A stretch of 64,000 nt of DNA from Xanthomonas sp. NCPPB 1128 (GCF_001043115.1 NZ_LFME01000007.1:62001-126000), one strand, 5' to 3'. Positions 48,350-58,856 are shown, counted from the first letter of the stretch. The notes: generated by a model from the sequence alone, not told the origin. Program-made: numbers and translations.

Positions 48350-48504
48350 TCCTTGCGGGCGCGGCGATGCCGCGCCCGTCCCGCCGATGCGGGTTGCATC
48401 GGACCTTGGCGCGCCTTCTGCGCGCGTCCGGGGAACACGGCTTCAGACCACAACCACAAGCGGCAACAAAGCCGTAAATCTTTTCCTCTATCAAGGGCAT
48501 CACA

Positions 48505-49050
48505 ATGGCTGAAGAACAGCGTGCACCGCGGGGTCGTGATCGCGACCGCAACCGCGAAGAGAAAGTCGACGACGGCATGATCGAGAAGCTGGTCGCGGTC
48601 AACCGCGTCAGCAAGACGGTCAAGGGCGGTCGCCAGTTCACCTTCACCGCGCTGACCGTGGTCGGCGACGGCAACGGCAAGATCGGCTTCGGTTACGGCA
48701 AGGCGCGCGAAGTGCCGGTCGCGATCCAGAAGTCGATGGAGTATGCGCGCAAGGGCATGCTCAACATCGATCTGAACAACGGCACCCTGTGGCACCCGGT
48801 GAAGTCCGGCCACGGCGCGGCGCGCGTGTTCATGATGCCGGCGTCGGAAGGTACCGGCGTGATCGCCGGCGGCGCGATGCGCGCCGTGCTGGAAGCGGTG
48901 GGCGTGAAGAACGTGCTGGCCAAGGCCGTCGGTTCGCGCAACCCGATCAACCTGGTGCGCGCCACCCTGCGCGGCCTGGAAGACATGCAGTCGCCGGCCC
49001 GCATCGCGGCCAAGCGCGGCAAGAAGGTGGAGGATCTGACCCATGGCTAA
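48505..49050 (+). CDS. rpsE: 30S ribosomal protein S5
   Basis: 181 residues. The dsRBD-like part [25 protein letters not shown] includes the spectinomycin-contact loop ([13 protein letters not shown]), wild type by eye. The gap from rplR is 155 bp. It overlaps rpmD by eight bases. Confidence 0.99.
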   Translation: MAEEQRAPRGRDRDRNREEKVDDGMIEKLVAVNRVSKTVKGGRQFTFTALTVVGDGNGKIGFGYGKAREVPVAIQKSMEYARKGMLNIDLNNGTLWHPVKSGHGAARVFMMPASEGTGVIAGGAMRAVLEAVGVKNVLAKAVGSRNPINLVRATLRGLEDMQSPARIAAKRGKKVEDLTHG

Positions 49051-49234
49051 TGAATCCACCAAGACCGTCAAGGTGCGCCTGGTGCGCGGCCTGCGTGGCA
49101 CCCAGTCGCGTCACCGCCTGTCGGTGCGTGCTCTGGGCCTGAACAAGCTCAACGATGTGCGCGAACTGAAGGACAGCCCGCAAGTGCGCGGCCTGATCAA
49201 CAAGGTTCAGTACCTCGTCCAGGTTGAGGAGTAA
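49043..49234 (+). CDS. rpmD: 50S ribosomal protein L30
   Basis: 63 residues: [29 protein letters not shown] is the family core. Starts within the end of rpsE. Confidence 0.98.
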   Translation: MANESTKTVKVRLVRGLRGTQSRHRLSVRALGLNKLNDVRELKDSPQVRGLINKVQYLVQVEE

Positions 49235-49240
49235 TCGACC

Positions 49241-49684
49241 ATGACTTTGCATCTGAATGATCTGAAGCCCGCGCCGGGCGCGCGCACCGAGCGCACCCGC
49301 GTCGGTCGCGGCATCGGCTCCGGCCGGGCCAAGACCGCTGGCCGCGGCCACAAGGGTTCGTTCGCGCGCAAGGGCGGCGGCAAGATCAAGGCCGGCTTCG
49401 AAGGCGGCCAGACCCCCATGCAGCGTCGTCTGCCGAAGATCGGCTTCCGTTCGAAGATGGCCAAGGACACTGCCGAAGTGCTGTCCTACCAGCTCGACAA
49501 CCTGCCGGCGGGCGAGATCGATTTCGCCGCGCTGCGCGCCGCGAAGCTGGTCCCGAGCACCGCGAAGAAGGCCAAGGTGGTCCTGAAGGGCGAACTGACC
49601 AAGAAGTTCGTGCTGAAGGGCGTCGCCGCGACCGCCGGTGCCAAGGCGGCAATCGAAGCTGCCGGCGGCAGCGTGCAGGAGTAA
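49241..49684 (+). CDS. rplO: 50S ribosomal protein L15
   Basis: 147 residues. Glycine-rich N-terminal extension [26 protein letters not shown] threads into the 50S core. Seven bases separate it from secY. Confidence 0.99.
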   Translation: MTLHLNDLKPAPGARTERTRVGRGIGSGRAKTAGRGHKGSFARKGGGKIKAGFEGGQTPMQRRLPKIGFRSKMAKDTAEVLSYQLDNLPAGEIDFAALRAAKLVPSTAKKAKVVLKGELTKKFVLKGVAATAGAKAAIEAAGGSVQE

Positions 49685-49691
49685 CACGCAG

Positions 49692-51062
49692 ATGGCGCAG
49701 GCTGGCATGGGTAACCTCGGCGGCGGGCTCGGCAAGTTCACGGAACTTCGCCAGCGCCTGTTGTTCGTTCTCGGTGCATTGATCGTCTATCGCATCGGCT
49801 GCTATGTGCCGGTGCCGGGCGTCAATCCCGAAGCCATGCTTGCGCTGATGCAGGCGCAGGGCGGCGGCATCGTGGACATGTTCAACATGTTCTCGGGCGG
49901 CGCCCTGCACCGTTTCAGCATCTTCGCGCTGAACGTGATGCCGTACATCTCGGCATCGATCGTGATCCAGCTGGCCACGCACATCTTTCCGTCGCTGAAG
50001 GCGATGCAGAAGGAAGGCGAGTCGGGCCGGCGCAAGATCACCCAGTATTCGCGCATCGGCGCGGTGCTGCTGGCGGTGGTGCAGGGCGGCAGTATCGCCC
50101 TGGCGCTGCAGAACCAGACCGCACCGGGCGGCGCGCCGGTGGTGTACGCCCCCGGCATGGGCTTCGTGCTCACCGCGGTGATCGCGTTGACCGCGGGCAC
50201 CATCTTCCTGATGTGGGTCGGCGAGCAGGTCACCGAGCGTGGCATCGGCAACGGCGTCTCGCTGATCATCTTCGCCGGCATCGTCGCCGGCCTGCCGGCG
50301 GCGGCGATCCAGACCGTGGAGGCCTTCCGCGACGGCAACATGAGCTTCATCGCGCTGCTGTTGATCGTTCTGACCATCCTCGCCTTCACCCTGTTCGTGG
50401 TGTTCGTCGAGCGCGGACAACGACGGATCACGGTGAACTACGCGCGCCGCCAGGGTGGCCGCAATGCGTACATGAACCAGACCTCGTTCCTGCCGCTGAA
50501 GCTCAACATGGCTGGCGTGATTCCGCCGATCTTCGCCTCGAGCATCCTCGCCTTCCCGGCGACGCTGTCGATGTGGTCGGGTCAGGCCGCCTCCAACAGC
50601 ACCTTCGGCAGCGTGCTGCAGCGCATCGCCAATGCGCTCGGCCCCGGCGAGCCGGTGCACATGATCGTGTTCGCCGCGTTGATCATCGGCTTCGCGTTCT
50701 TCTACACGGCGCTGGTGTTCAACTCGCAGGAAACCGCGGACAACCTGAAGAAGTCCGGCGCGCTGATCCCGGGCATCCGTCCGGGCAAGGCCACCGCCGA
50801 CTACGTCGACGGCGTGCTGACCCGCCTGACCGCGGCCGGCTCGGTGTACCTGGTGATCGTGTGTCTGCTGCCGGAAGTGATGCGTGCCCAGCTCGGCACC
50901 TCGTTCCACTTCGGCGGCACCTCGCTGCTGATCGCGGTCGTGGTGGTGATGGACTTCATCGCGCAGATCCAGGCGCACCTGATGTCGCACCAGTACGAAA
51001 GCCTGTTGAAGAAGGCCAACCTCAAGGGCGGCTCGCGCGGCGGCGGTTTTGCCCGCGGTTGA
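49692..51062 (+). CDS. secY: Preprotein translocase subunit SecY
   Basis: 456 residues, ten membrane helices. Pore-ring and plug region [32 protein letters not shown] near residue 60; the cytosolic loop [17 protein letters not shown] near 240 contacts SecA and the ribosome. An earlier in-frame start would add 18 residues encoded inside rplO and is not used. rpmJ does not follow. Confidence 0.98.
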   Translation: MAQAGMGNLGGGLGKFTELRQRLLFVLGALIVYRIGCYVPVPGVNPEAMLALMQAQGGGIVDMFNMFSGGALHRFSIFALNVMPYISASIVIQLATHIFPSLKAMQKEGESGRRKITQYSRIGAVLLAVVQGGSIALALQNQTAPGGAPVVYAPGMGFVLTAVIALTAGTIFLMWVGEQVTERGIGNGVSLIIFAGIVAGLPAAAIQTVEAFRDGNMSFIALLLIVLTILAFTLFVVFVERGQRRITVNYARRQGGRNAYMNQTSFLPLKLNMAGVIPPIFASSILAFPATLSMWSGQAASNSTFGSVLQRIANALGPGEPVHMIVFAALIIGFAFFYTALVFNSQETADNLKKSGALIPGIRPGKATADYVDGVLTRLTAAGSVYLVIVCLLPEVMRAQLGTSFHFGGTSLLIAVVVVMDFIAQIQAHLMSHQYESLLKKANLKGGSRGGGFARG

Positions 51063-51402
51063 TTGCTATACTGTTTGAATCCTTCCGCGAAGACGCCCCC
51101 GGTTCCCGGGCGCAGTCTTCCGACTTGAAGGGCGGCCCGTGCAGCGGTCTCGTGCGCGGGTGAGACGTGGTGGTCCTGCGCTGGAGTAGCGCGGGCGGCA
51201 GGGCGGAGGTTTCTCCCTGCCAACGATGTCCGGCGCCGGAGCATGGGCACACTCCCCATGCCGGGCTTGCGGAACCTTGCGGTTCCGCGGGCTTCCATGT
51301 AACCCGAGACCTTGCTAGACTTACAAGTTCACTTTTTGATCCATCCTGCCGGATGGCGCCGTGGTGCGCCGTCGGGCCATCACTCAGTTGGAGAACCGCG
51401 TC
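51063..51402. other. secY-rpsM gap without rpmJ
   Basis: 340 bp. It begins with a TATACT -10-like box (51067-51072), then a run of inverted repeats, including GGAACC-TTGC-GGTTCC near 51274 and a CATGGGCA...TGCCCATG-like pair near 51243. I find no L36 frame, although rpmJ commonly sits here in gammaproteobacteria. It probably holds the alpha-operon promoter and leader. Confidence 0.7.
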
Positions 51403-51759
51403 ATGGCGCGTATTGCAGGCGTCAACCTGCCAGCCCAGAAGCACGTCTGGGTCGGGTTGCAAAGCATCTACGGCATCGGCCGTACCCGTTCGAAGAAGGT
51501 CTGCGAAGCCGCAGGCGTGACCTCGACCACCAAGATCCGCGACCTGTCCGAGCCGGAAATCGAGCGCCTGCGTCTCGAAGTCGGCAAGTACATCGTCGAA
51601 GGCGACCTGCGTCGCGAAATCGGCATCGCCATCAAGCGACTGATGGACCTGGGCTGCTACCGCGGCCTGCGTCACCGTCGTGGCCTGCCCCTGCGCGGTC
51701 AGCGCACCCGTACCAACGCCCGCACCCGCAAGGGTCCGCGCAAGGCGATCAAGAAGTAA
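51403..51759 (+). CDS. rpsM: 30S ribosomal protein S13
   Basis: 118 residues. [30 protein letters not shown] opens it; the basic tail [21 protein letters not shown] contacts tRNA. First gene of the alpha operon. Confidence 0.99.
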   Translation: MARIAGVNLPAQKHVWVGLQSIYGIGRTRSKKVCEAAGVTSTTKIRDLSEPEIERLRLEVGKYIVEGDLRREIGIAIKRLMDLGCYRGLRHRRGLPLRGQRTRTNARTRKGPRKAIKK

Positions 51760-51768
51760 GGGACCGAC

Positions 51769-52161
51769 ATGGCTAAGCCCGCAGCAGCAAAGACCAAGAA
51801 GAAGATCAAGCGCGTCGTCACCGACGGTGTCGCCCACGTCCACGCTTCCTTCAACAACACCATCGTGACCATCACCGACCGTCAGGGCAATGCATTGTCC
51901 TGGGCGACCTCCGGTGGCGCCGGTTTCCGCGGTTCGCGCAAGTCCACGCCGTTCGCGGCGCAGGTGGCCGCCGAGAAGGCCGGGCGCGCTGCGCTCGACT
52001 ACGGCGTGAAGTCGCTGGAAGTGCGCATCAAGGGCCCGGGTCCGGGTCGCGAGTCCGCCGTCCGTTCGTTGAACAACGTCGGATACAAGATCACCAACAT
52101 CATCGACGTGACGCCGATCCCGCACAACGGGTGCCGTCCGCCGAAGAAGCGTCGCGTCTAA
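51769..52161 (+). CDS. rpsK: 30S ribosomal protein S11
   Basis: 130 residues. [27 protein letters not shown] and the C-terminal [17 protein letters not shown] are intact. Platform protein of the 30S subunit. Confidence 0.99.
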   Translation: MAKPAAAKTKKKIKRVVTDGVAHVHASFNNTIVTITDRQGNALSWATSGGAGFRGSRKSTPFAAQVAAEKAGRAALDYGVKSLEVRIKGPGPGRESAVRSLNNVGYKITNIIDVTPIPHNGCRPPKKRRV

Positions 52162-52175
52162 AGGAGCGATAAGAA

Positions 52176-52805
52176 ATGGCTCGTTATATCGGTCCTACCT
52201 GTAAGCTCGCGCGCCGCGAAGGCGCCGATCTTTCCCTCAAGAGCCCGGCGCGTGCGCTGGACTCCAAGTGCAAGCTGGAGCAGAAGCCCGGCCAGCACGG
52301 CGCGACCGCCCGCAAGGGCAAGCTGTCCGACTACGCCACCCAGCTGCGCGAGAAGCAGAAGGTCAAGCGTATCTACGGTCTGCTGGAGCGTCAGTTCCGC
52401 AACTACTATAAGAAGGCCTCGACCAAGAAGGGCAACACCGGCGAGAACCTGCTGCAGCTGCTGGAAACCCGCCTGGACAACGTCGTCTACCGCATGGGCT
52501 TCGCCGTCACCCGTCCGGCCGCGCGCCAGCTGGTGTCGCACCGTGGCGTGCTGGTCAACGGCAAGTCGGTGAACCTGGCCTCGTACCAGGTCAAGGCCGG
52601 CGACGCGATCGCCCTGTCGGAAAAGGCGCAGAAGCAGCTTCGCGTGCAGGAAGCGCTGACCGTTGCCGAAACGCATGACCTGAACCCGTCGTGGGTCGAG
52701 GTCGATTCGAAGAAGTTCAGCGGCATCTTCAAGGCCGTGCCGGACCGTGCGGACCTGCCTGCCGACATCAACGAAGCGCTGATCGTCGAGTTGTATTCGA
52801 AGTAA
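52176..52805 (+). CDS. rpsD: 30S ribosomal protein S4
   Basis: 209 residues. 16S rRNA assembly initiator and, in E. coli, repressor of the alpha operon. The S4 domain [30 protein letters not shown] is complete. GAGCGATAAGA precedes the ATG. Confidence 0.99.
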   Translation: MARYIGPTCKLARREGADLSLKSPARALDSKCKLEQKPGQHGATARKGKLSDYATQLREKQKVKRIYGLLERQFRNYYKKASTKKGNTGENLLQLLETRLDNVVYRMGFAVTRPAARQLVSHRGVLVNGKSVNLASYQVKAGDAIALSEKAQKQLRVQEALTVAETHDLNPSWVEVDSKKFSGIFKAVPDRADLPADINEALIVELYSK

Positions 52806-52856
52806 TCACATCGGAGAGCCTCCGGTCCACGGAGGCTCGTCAGGAGAACCCGCAAC

Positions 52857-53855
52857 ATGACGGTTACCGCCAACCAGGTTCTGCGCCCGCGTGGGCCGCA
52901 GATCGAACGCCTTACCGACAACCGCGCCAAGGTCGTGATCGAGCCCTTGGAGCGCGGGTATGGGCATACGCTGGGCAACGCCCTGCGTCGCGTGCTGCTG
53001 TCCTCGATTCCCGGCTTCGCGATCACCGAAGTCGAGATCGACGGCGTGCTGCACGAGTACACCACGGTCGAAGGGCTGCAGGAGGACGTGCTGGAAGTCC
53101 TGCTGAACCTCAAGGACGTGGCCATCCGCATGCATACCGGTGACAGCGCCACGCTGTCGCTGTCCAAGCAGGGTCCGGGCACGGTCACTGCCGCCGATAT
53201 CAAGACCGACCACAACGTCGAGATCCTCAACAACGACCACGTGATCTGCCACCTGACCAAGGACACGGCGATCAACATGCGTCTGAAGATCGAGCGTGGC
53301 TTCGGCTACCAGCCGGCCGCCGCGCGTCGCCGTCCGGACGAAGAGACCCGCACCATCGGTCGCCTGGTCCTGGACGCCTCGTTCTCGCCGGTGCGCCGCG
53401 TCGCCTACGCGGTCGAGTCGGCCCGCGTCGAGCAGCGTACCGACCTGGACAAGCTGGTCCTGGACATCGAGACCAACGGCACGATCGATGCCGAGGAAGC
53501 CGTGCGCACCGCCGCCGACATCCTCAGCGACCAGCTGTCGGTGTTCGGCGACTTCACCCATCGCGACCGTGGCGCGGCCAAGCCGGCCAGCAACGGCGTG
53601 GATCCGGTGCTGCTGCGTCCGATCGACGATCTGGAACTGACTGTGCGTTCGGCCAACTGCCTGAAGGCCGAGAGCATCTACTACATCGGCGATCTGATCC
53701 AGAAGACCGAAGTCGAGCTGCTCAAGACCCCGAACCTGGGCAAGAAGTCGCTCACCGAGATCAAGGAAGTGCTGGCCCAGCGTGGCCTGTCGCTCGGCAT
53801 GAAGCTGGAGAACTGGCCGCCGGCCGGTGTCGCCCAGCACGGCATGCTCGGCTGA
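52857..53855 (+). CDS. rpoA: RNA polymerase alpha subunit
   Basis: 332 residues. N-terminal assembly domain with [30 protein letters not shown]-terminal domain (from about 245) with the UP-element-binding [20 protein letters not shown] and [14 protein letters not shown]. Normal length. Followed by a GCAA-loop hairpin and rplQ. Confidence 0.99.
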   Translation: MTVTANQVLRPRGPQIERLTDNRAKVVIEPLERGYGHTLGNALRRVLLSSIPGFAITEVEIDGVLHEYTTVEGLQEDVLEVLLNLKDVAIRMHTGDSATLSLSKQGPGTVTAADIKTDHNVEILNNDHVICHLTKDTAINMRLKIERGFGYQPAAARRRPDEETRTIGRLVLDASFSPVRRVAYAVESARVEQRTDLDKLVLDIETNGTIDAEEAVRTAADILSDQLSVFGDFTHRDRGAAKPASNGVDPVLLRPIDDLELTVRSANCLKAESIYYIGDLIQKTEVELLKTPNLGKKSLTEIKEVLAQRGLSLGMKLENWPPAGVAQHGMLG

Positions 53856-53867
53856 GTCCTGCATATC

Positions 53868-53893
53868 CGGCCGGTGCCGCAAGGCACCGGCCG
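53868..53893 (+). promoter_or_regulatory. GCAA-loop hairpin between rpoA and rplQ
   Basis: GGCCGGTGCC-GCAA-GGCACCGGCC, a 10-bp perfect stem 14 bp after the rpoA stop, with no T run. The rpoA-rplQ gap is 200 bp, long for this pair. Confidence 0.65.
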
Positions 53894-54055
53894 TGCGTTG
53901 TCCGCTTCATCCGCACCACCACGTCGACGGGTCGCCAAGCCCGCGGCGTCGCCCGGTCAGGGATGGCCGGCACGGACCATCCGCAGTCCACTTTCAACGC
54001 CAGGACGGCGACAGCGATCTCCAACAGTCACACTCTTCCATAGGAATCCCAACCC

Positions 54056-54439
54056 ATGCGTCACCAGAAATCCGGCCGCAAGTTCAGCCGCACCAGCGCC
54101 CACCGCGAAGCGATGTTCAAGAACATGGCGGCCTCGCTGATCAAGCACGAACTGATCAAGACCACCCTGCCGAAGGCCAAGGAACTGCGCCGCGTCGCCG
54201 AGCCGCTGATCACCCTGGCCAAGGTCGACAACGTCGCCAACCGCCGCCTGGCGTTCGCGCGCCTGCGCGACAAGGAAGCCGTGGGCACCCTGTTCACCAC
54301 GCTGGGCCCGCGCTACCAAGCGCGCCCGGGTGGCTACCTGCGCATCCTCAAGTGCGGCTTCCGCGCCGGCGACAACGCGCCGATGGCCTACGTCGAGCTG
54401 GTCGACCGCCCGGCCGTGGCCGAGGAAGTGGCCGAGTAA
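54056..54439 (+). CDS. rplQ: 50S ribosomal protein L17
   Basis: 127 residues. [25 protein letters not shown] is the family start. Last gene of the superregion, closed by the terminator 26 bp downstream. Confidence 0.99.
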   Translation: MRHQKSGRKFSRTSAHREAMFKNMAASLIKHELIKTTLPKAKELRRVAEPLITLAKVDNVANRRLAFARLRDKEAVGTLFTTLGPRYQARPGGYLRILKCGFRAGDNAPMAYVELVDRPAVAEEVAE

Positions 54440-54465
54440 TCGGGTCCGCACCTGCAGCAGCAAGA

Positions 54466-54489
54466 AGCCCGGCCTGTCCGGGCTTTTTT
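54466..54489 (+). terminator. Intrinsic terminator of the alpha operon
   Basis: AGCCCGG-CCTGT-CCGGGCT followed by six T. It ends the 34-kb translation/transcription block. Confidence 0.93.
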
Positions 54490-54495
54490 GTTTGT

Positions 54496-54530
54496 GGGGC
54501 GGGGATTCGCAAGTGGGGATTCGGGATTGG
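54496..54530. repeat. One-armed period-7 array between rplQ and dsbB
   Basis: GGGGATTCG, GGGGATTCGGGATTGG units in the 202-bp gap after the terminator. No complementary arm seen nearby. Confidence 0.65.
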
Positions 54531-54641
54531 TAGAGCGGCTGTCGCCGAGTTGGCGAGGGGCGGCCAACAGCGGCATGGCGCATGGTGATGGAGCGCACGA
54601 TCGCGGATAATGCGCGGATCGTCGTTGCGAGTCCGAGTCCG

Positions 54642-55154
54642 ATGAATCCGTTCCGCTGGGGTTTCCGCGCGCAGTTCCTGCTCGGCTTTCTGATCTGCGC
54701 CGGCTTGCTGGGCTATGCGATCTTCGTGCAGCTGCAGCTGGGCATCGAGCCCTGCCCGCTGTGCATCTTCCAACGCATCGCGTTCGCCGCGCTGGGCGTG
54801 CTGTTCCTGCTCGGCGCCCTGCACGGACCGCGCAGCGCCGGTGGGCGCAAGCTCTACGGCGTCCTGGCGTTCCTGGCCGCGCTGGTGGGCGCCGGCATCT
54901 CCACCAAGCACGTTTCGGTGCAGCTGTTCCCGGACCCGATGGCCTCCTGCGGCCCGCCGCTGAGCTTCCTGCGCGAGACCATGGGGCCGTTCGAGGTGCT
55001 GCGCCGGGTGCTGACCGGCACCGGCGACTGCGGCAACATCGACTGGCGCTTCCTCGGCCTGTCGATGCCGATGTGGTGCCTGATCTGCTTCGTGCTGCTG
55101 GCCGTATTCGCGCTGTATGCGGGCTTCAAGAGCCGGCGGCGCACGCTGATCTGA
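54642..55154 (+). CDS. dsbB: Disulfide bond formation protein B
   Basis: 170 residues, four membrane helices. The first periplasmic pair is CPLC (Cys38, Cys41) and the second Cys102/Cys129, the normal DsbB arrangement for reoxidising DsbA with quinone. The ATG at 54642 opens MNPFRWGFRAQFLLGF; an upstream ATG in frame would add 20 residues and is not supported. Confidence 0.96.
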   Translation: MNPFRWGFRAQFLLGFLICAGLLGYAIFVQLQLGIEPCPLCIFQRIAFAALGVLFLLGALHGPRSAGGRKLYGVLAFLAALVGAGISTKHVSVQLFPDPMASCGPPLSFLRETMGPFEVLRRVLTGTGDCGNIDWRFLGLSMPMWCLICFVLLAVFALYAGFKSRRRTLI

Positions 55155-55341
55155 TGGTGCTCTTGCTGCGCGCCGATTGCCCTGCCTGATGGCTGGCGGC
55201 AGCGCCGCTGGATGCTGGTAGGGCCGATGCGGGCAGCGCGGGCGCACGCCGCCGCGCCCCGACGCTGTCCATCCGCTTTGGCCAGCGCCTTGTCTGCAGT
55301 TCCCCGCTGGCGATACGAAATCCCACCTGCGTCTGTCTGCC

Positions 55342-56232
55342 TCACTGCGCCGTGCTGGCCTGTGGCGGCACCTGCGTGCTGACAGCCTGCCGGACGACCT
55401 GGGCGAGGAACGCGGCCACCGGTCTCGCCCACACCGACGGATCGGCCTGGGCGAAGGTCTTGTGGCCGTCGTCGCCGAACGGCGGCAGGTCGACGAAAGC
55501 CACCGGCGGCGTCGAGCCGGCGCGGTAGGCCGCATACATGCGGTGCGCCAGCGCGCGCCGGAAGAAGTGATCGTTCTCGGCGTACAGCCACAGCTGCGGC
55601 AGCGTGTTGGCTGCACCCAAAGTCTTCTCCGCATCGACCAGGCGGTCCTCGCCGGCGCAGATGACCTCCTTGCCGTTGCTGCCGCGCCCGCCGGCGAAGC
55701 TGATGACGCCACGCACGCCCGGCGGCGGCGCATCGGCCAGCGCCACCGCGCCGAGGCCGCCGGCGGACTGGCCGACCACGACGATGCGCTGCGGATCCAC
55801 GCCGGGAAGACGAGCGGCGGCGTCGACGATCGCCGTCTCGGCCGCGGCGATCTTGCGCCCGGCGACGACGAAATCGACGTCGTGGCAATTGCCTGCGCCT
55901 TCCAGATAGCTGCCGCTGGAGCTGCCGTAGCCGGGCCGCAGTGCCAGCACCACCATGTAGCCGCGGGCGACGAACCAGCGCGCGGCGCGGGCGAAGCCGA
56001 GGCGAGTGTCGGCGAGTTTGTGCTTGTCCGCCGGGGTGCCGTGATGGATGACGATCAGCGGGAACGGGCCGGGGCCGGTGGGGCGATACACACGTGCGGC
56101 GAGAGCGTAATCGACGCCTTGCACGACCACCGGCATGCGGAAATCCGCGACGGTCGGAGGTTGCGCGAACGCCGGCGCGGCGAAGGTGAGGAACGTAGCC
56201 GTGAGCGTTGCGGCGAGGAGCTGTTTGCGCAT
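55342..56232 (-). CDS. Secreted alpha/beta-hydrolase (dienelactone hydrolase-like)
   Basis: 296 residues with a signal peptide (cleavage after AFA-23). The nucleophile elbow GQSAG places Ser156; HHGTPADKHKL near 63 is the oxyanion strand, and Asp/His candidates are in DPSVW and DDGHKTF near the C terminus. Periplasmic or secreted ester hydrolase of unknown substrate. It is convergent with dsbB (187 bp gap, nothing recognised). The start at 56232 gives the signal peptide; the frame runs 55 residues further upstream in Arg-rich spacer. Confidence 0.85.
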   Translation of the reverse strand: MRKQLLAATLTATFLTFAAPAFAQPPTVADFRMPVVVQGVDYALAARVYRPTGPGPFPLIVIHHGTPADKHKLADTRLGFARAARWFVARGYMVVLALRPGYGSSSGSYLEGAGNCHDVDFVVAGRKIAAAETAIVDAAARLPGVDPQRIVVVGQSAGGLGAVALADAPPPGVRGVISFAGGRGSNGKEVICAGEDRLVDAEKTLGAANTLPQLWLYAENDHFFRRALAHRMYAAYRAGSTPPVAFVDLPPFGDDGHKTFAQADPSVWARPVAAFLAQVVRQAVSTQVPPQASTAQ

Positions 56233-56455
56233 GGGAAGGGCCTGGCCTGGACGGGATGCGTGCACGCGTCGTAGCGTTCCAATGCGCGATCGGGGGGCGG
56301 CAGTGCGTCTCCCGCTGCGGACCGAAGCTACGGCCACGACGCGGCGCGTCGCTTGGTTGTGTTGCCGGCCTGGCTTCCACCGTAAAGAGTTCCCCACGGA
56401 CCCCTATCGCGTCTGAAAGAAACCTCTGATCGCTGCAATCAGCGCCATGTCCGCT

Positions 56456-56517
56456 GTAGGAGCGGCTTCAGCCGCGACCAGACTGGGAACGCCCGTCGCG
56501 GCTGAAGCCGCTCCTGC
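56456..56517. repeat. REPIN-like pair of inverted GTAG REPs
   Basis: A plus-strand REP (56456-56479, GTAGGAGCGGC...) and a minus-strand REP (56495-56517, ending GCCGCTCCTGC) with heads outward and 15 bp between. This is the classic REPIN arrangement and folds into one long hairpin. It lies between the hydrolase and the receptor gene. Confidence 0.85.
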
Positions 56518-56672
56518 AACGAACATCGGTGTGTCGTGGCAAAAGCCAGGCGCCCTGAATTCGCTCCTGCCTGGGCAGTGCGCAGGCGCGAACCTGCCTT
56601 GCCCGCCATGGTTCGCTGTGCGGCTGGCGATGCGCCCGGTCGGCGCACCACCAGCCGTGTCCGCAAGCTTGC

Positions 56673-58814
56673 TCAGAAGTCCTGCTGCAGGCTCAGGTAG
56701 ACGCCGCGGCGCGGCGCCCACTGCGGCGCGAACACGCCGATGCCGCCGCCGTCGCGCAACTGGTAGTGGCGGTCGAGCACGTTGAGCACCGCCAACTGCG
56801 CGTGCAGCGGGTGGTTGCTGGCCAGGGCGAAGTCGTGGCCGGCGCTGAGGTTGAGCTGGAAGTACGCCGGCAGTTCGCCGCCATTGGGCACGCCGTTGGC
56901 GTCGGTGCGCAGGCCGCTGCCGAACAGGTAGTCGGCGCCGACGCGGCTGTCGTCGGCCAGGGCGTAGTTGATGCCGCCGGAGGAGGTCAGCTTCTGGTCG
57001 TGGTCCAGGTGAATCCAATGGTCGTAGGCGTAGGCCAGCGCATCCGGGTCGAAGTTGTACAGGCTGGTCATCACCCGCTTGCCCATGGCCTTGCTGTAGG
57101 CCGCGTTGAAGTAGGCGTTGATCGGGCCGTTGCTGTAGTCGGCGCTGAACTCGGCGCCGCGGATGCGGCCGTAGCGGTAGTTGAAGGTGGAATAGACGTA
57201 GGCGGCGCCGAACTGGCCTTCGTCCTGCAGGCGGTCGGCCTTGCGGTAGTAGGTGTCCAGGCCCAGGGTCAGGTGGTCGCCGACCATTTGCGAGATGCCC
57301 AGGTCGTAGTAGTCGCTGCGCTCGCTCAGCGGCTTGGTCGGGCCGCCCGCCGCCGACTGCTGGTTGGTGGTGCCGTCGTACAGGGCGATGTCGCTGGTGG
57401 AGATCAGCTCGGTGGCCGGCGGGGTGAAGTAGCGGGCATAGCCGGCGTGCAGGGTGGTGCTGTCGCTGGCGTGCCAGACCACGCCCAGGCGCGGGCTGAG
57501 CTGGCCCTCGGTGGTGCCGAAGGCCTTGTAGCGATCGCCACGCACACCGTAGTTGATGGTCCAGGCGTCGCTCGGCTGCCATTCGTCCTGCAGGTACACC
57601 GCATAGGTGCTGGCGTGGAAGCGGCTGCCGTCGGGGATGAACAGCGGCACGTCGCTGCTCTGGCTGCCGTCGTCGTTGGCCGGGAACACGTAGGCATTGT
57701 TGCTGGCGTTGGCGTGTTCGAAGTTGCCGTACACGCCATAGCGCAAGGTGTGCGTGCTGCCCCACGGCGTGGAGAAGTCGGCCTGCAGGGTGCTGGCGCG
57801 GTTGGCGCGCTGCACCTGCGAGGCGATGCCGTTGAAGATCAGGTCGCCGGCGATGTCCGGGGAGAACGCGAAGCTGCTGTAGCGCTGGCCGGCCGACAAC
57901 TGGTAGCTGGTGTCGCCGAGCGCGCCCTGCAGCACCAGGGTGCCGAAGCGGGTGTTCTCGCGCTGGTTCTCGTCGAGCTGCGCCGAATCGAAGCTGTTGT
58001 TGCCCAGGTAGGTGAACGCCGGCGTCTGCCCCGGGTTGTTGGGGATCTGGAAGCGGTTGTTGGCGTAGCCGACCAGCAGGCTGAGCCGGGTGTTCTCGTT
58101 CAGCAGGTAGCTGAGGTCGGCGAAGCCCTTGCCCTGGTGGGTCTTGTCGTGGATCGGGTTGTCGCTGTCGGTCGGGTTCTCCATGCCGATGCGGTTCTGC
58201 AGGTAGTTGCCGCTGGCGAACCAGCTGAAACGGCCGTCGCTGCCCCACCACGACGCATTGGGATTGAGCGTGCCGTAGGAGCCGCCGGTGATGCCGACGC
58301 TGCCGCCGTTGCCCAGTTCCACGCCGTTCTTGGTGGTGATGTCGACCACGGCCGCGGTGCGGTCGCCGAACTGCGCCGGCAGCGCGCCGTCGAGCAGGCG
58401 GATGTTCTTGATCGTGCGCGGATCCAGGGTCTGGCCGAAGCCGGAGATGGACTCGGGGATCATCACGCCGTTGATGCGGTACTGCAGATTGGCATGGTCG
58501 CCACGCACATGGATGCCGCCGTAGGAATCCTGGACCACGCCCGGCGCCTGCAGCAGCACCTGGTTGAGCGGGGTGGAGGCGCCCAGCGGCAGGCGCGCGA
58601 TGTCCTCGGCAGTGATGGCGTACTGGCTGCTGCCGATGTCCGGCGACAGCGCGTTGCGCGCGGCTTCCAGCTTGGCGGTGACGGTGACCGGATCCAGATC
58701 GACGGTCGGTTCGGCGGCGGCGGTGCTGTCCGCGACGGCGTCTGCGGCGAGGGCAAGGCCGGGGGCGACCAGGAGGATCAGGGCGATGGCGGAGGAGAGG
58801 GGGCGACGTGTCAT
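56673..58814 (-). CDS. TonB-dependent outer-membrane receptor
   Basis: 713 residues. Signal peptide to ALA-23; a TonB-box-like DPVTVTA follows at about 41; plug domain (about 60-165) with PGVVQDSYGGIHVRGDHANLQYRINGVMIPE and DRTAAVVDITTKNG; then a 22-strand barrel ending in the required aromatic Phe (SLQQDF). Substrate unknown. A 15-bp dyad resembling a Zur operator lies 28 bp before the start, so zinc is one possibility. Divergent from the DAHP synthase gene. Confidence 0.92.
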   Translation of the reverse strand: MTRRPLSSAIALILLVAPGLALAADAVADSTAAAEPTVDLDPVTVTAKLEAARNALSPDIGSSQYAITAEDIARLPLGASTPLNQVLLQAPGVVQDSYGGIHVRGDHANLQYRINGVMIPESISGFGQTLDPRTIKNIRLLDGALPAQFGDRTAAVVDITTKNGVELGNGGSVGITGGSYGTLNPNASWWGSDGRFSWFASGNYLQNRIGMENPTDSDNPIHDKTHQGKGFADLSYLLNENTRLSLLVGYANNRFQIPNNPGQTPAFTYLGNNSFDSAQLDENQRENTRFGTLVLQGALGDTSYQLSAGQRYSSFAFSPDIAGDLIFNGIASQVQRANRASTLQADFSTPWGSTHTLRYGVYGNFEHANASNNAYVFPANDDGSQSSDVPLFIPDGSRFHASTYAVYLQDEWQPSDAWTINYGVRGDRYKAFGTTEGQLSPRLGVVWHASDSTTLHAGYARYFTPPATELISTSDIALYDGTTNQQSAAGGPTKPLSERSDYYDLGISQMVGDHLTLGLDTYYRKADRLQDEGQFGAAYVYSTFNYRYGRIRGAEFSADYSNGPINAYFNAAYSKAMGKRVMTSLYNFDPDALAYAYDHWIHLDHDQKLTSSGGINYALADDSRVGADYLFGSGLRTDANGVPNGGELPAYFQLNLSAGHDFALASNHPLHAQLAVLNVLDRHYQLRDGGGIGVFAPQWAPRRGVYLSLQQDF

Positions 58815-58841
58815 GGCGAGGCGGACCGAATGGAAAGGAAT

Positions 58842-58856
58842 TGTTACTTAATAACA
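58842..58856 (-). promoter_or_regulatory. Dyad operator candidate before the TonB receptor
   Basis: TGTTACTTAATAACA, 5-bp perfect arms TGTTA/TAACA, AT-rich in a GC-rich region, 28 bp before the receptor ATG. It resembles the Zur core TGTTATA-N-TATAACA at most positions. Confidence 0.5.

Noticed and set aside
51167-51520. A 117-codon frame in the secY-rpsM gap, considered as rpmJ or a new small gene.
   Set aside because: It has no L36 cysteine/histidine pattern, overlaps the rpsM start and has spacer-like composition.
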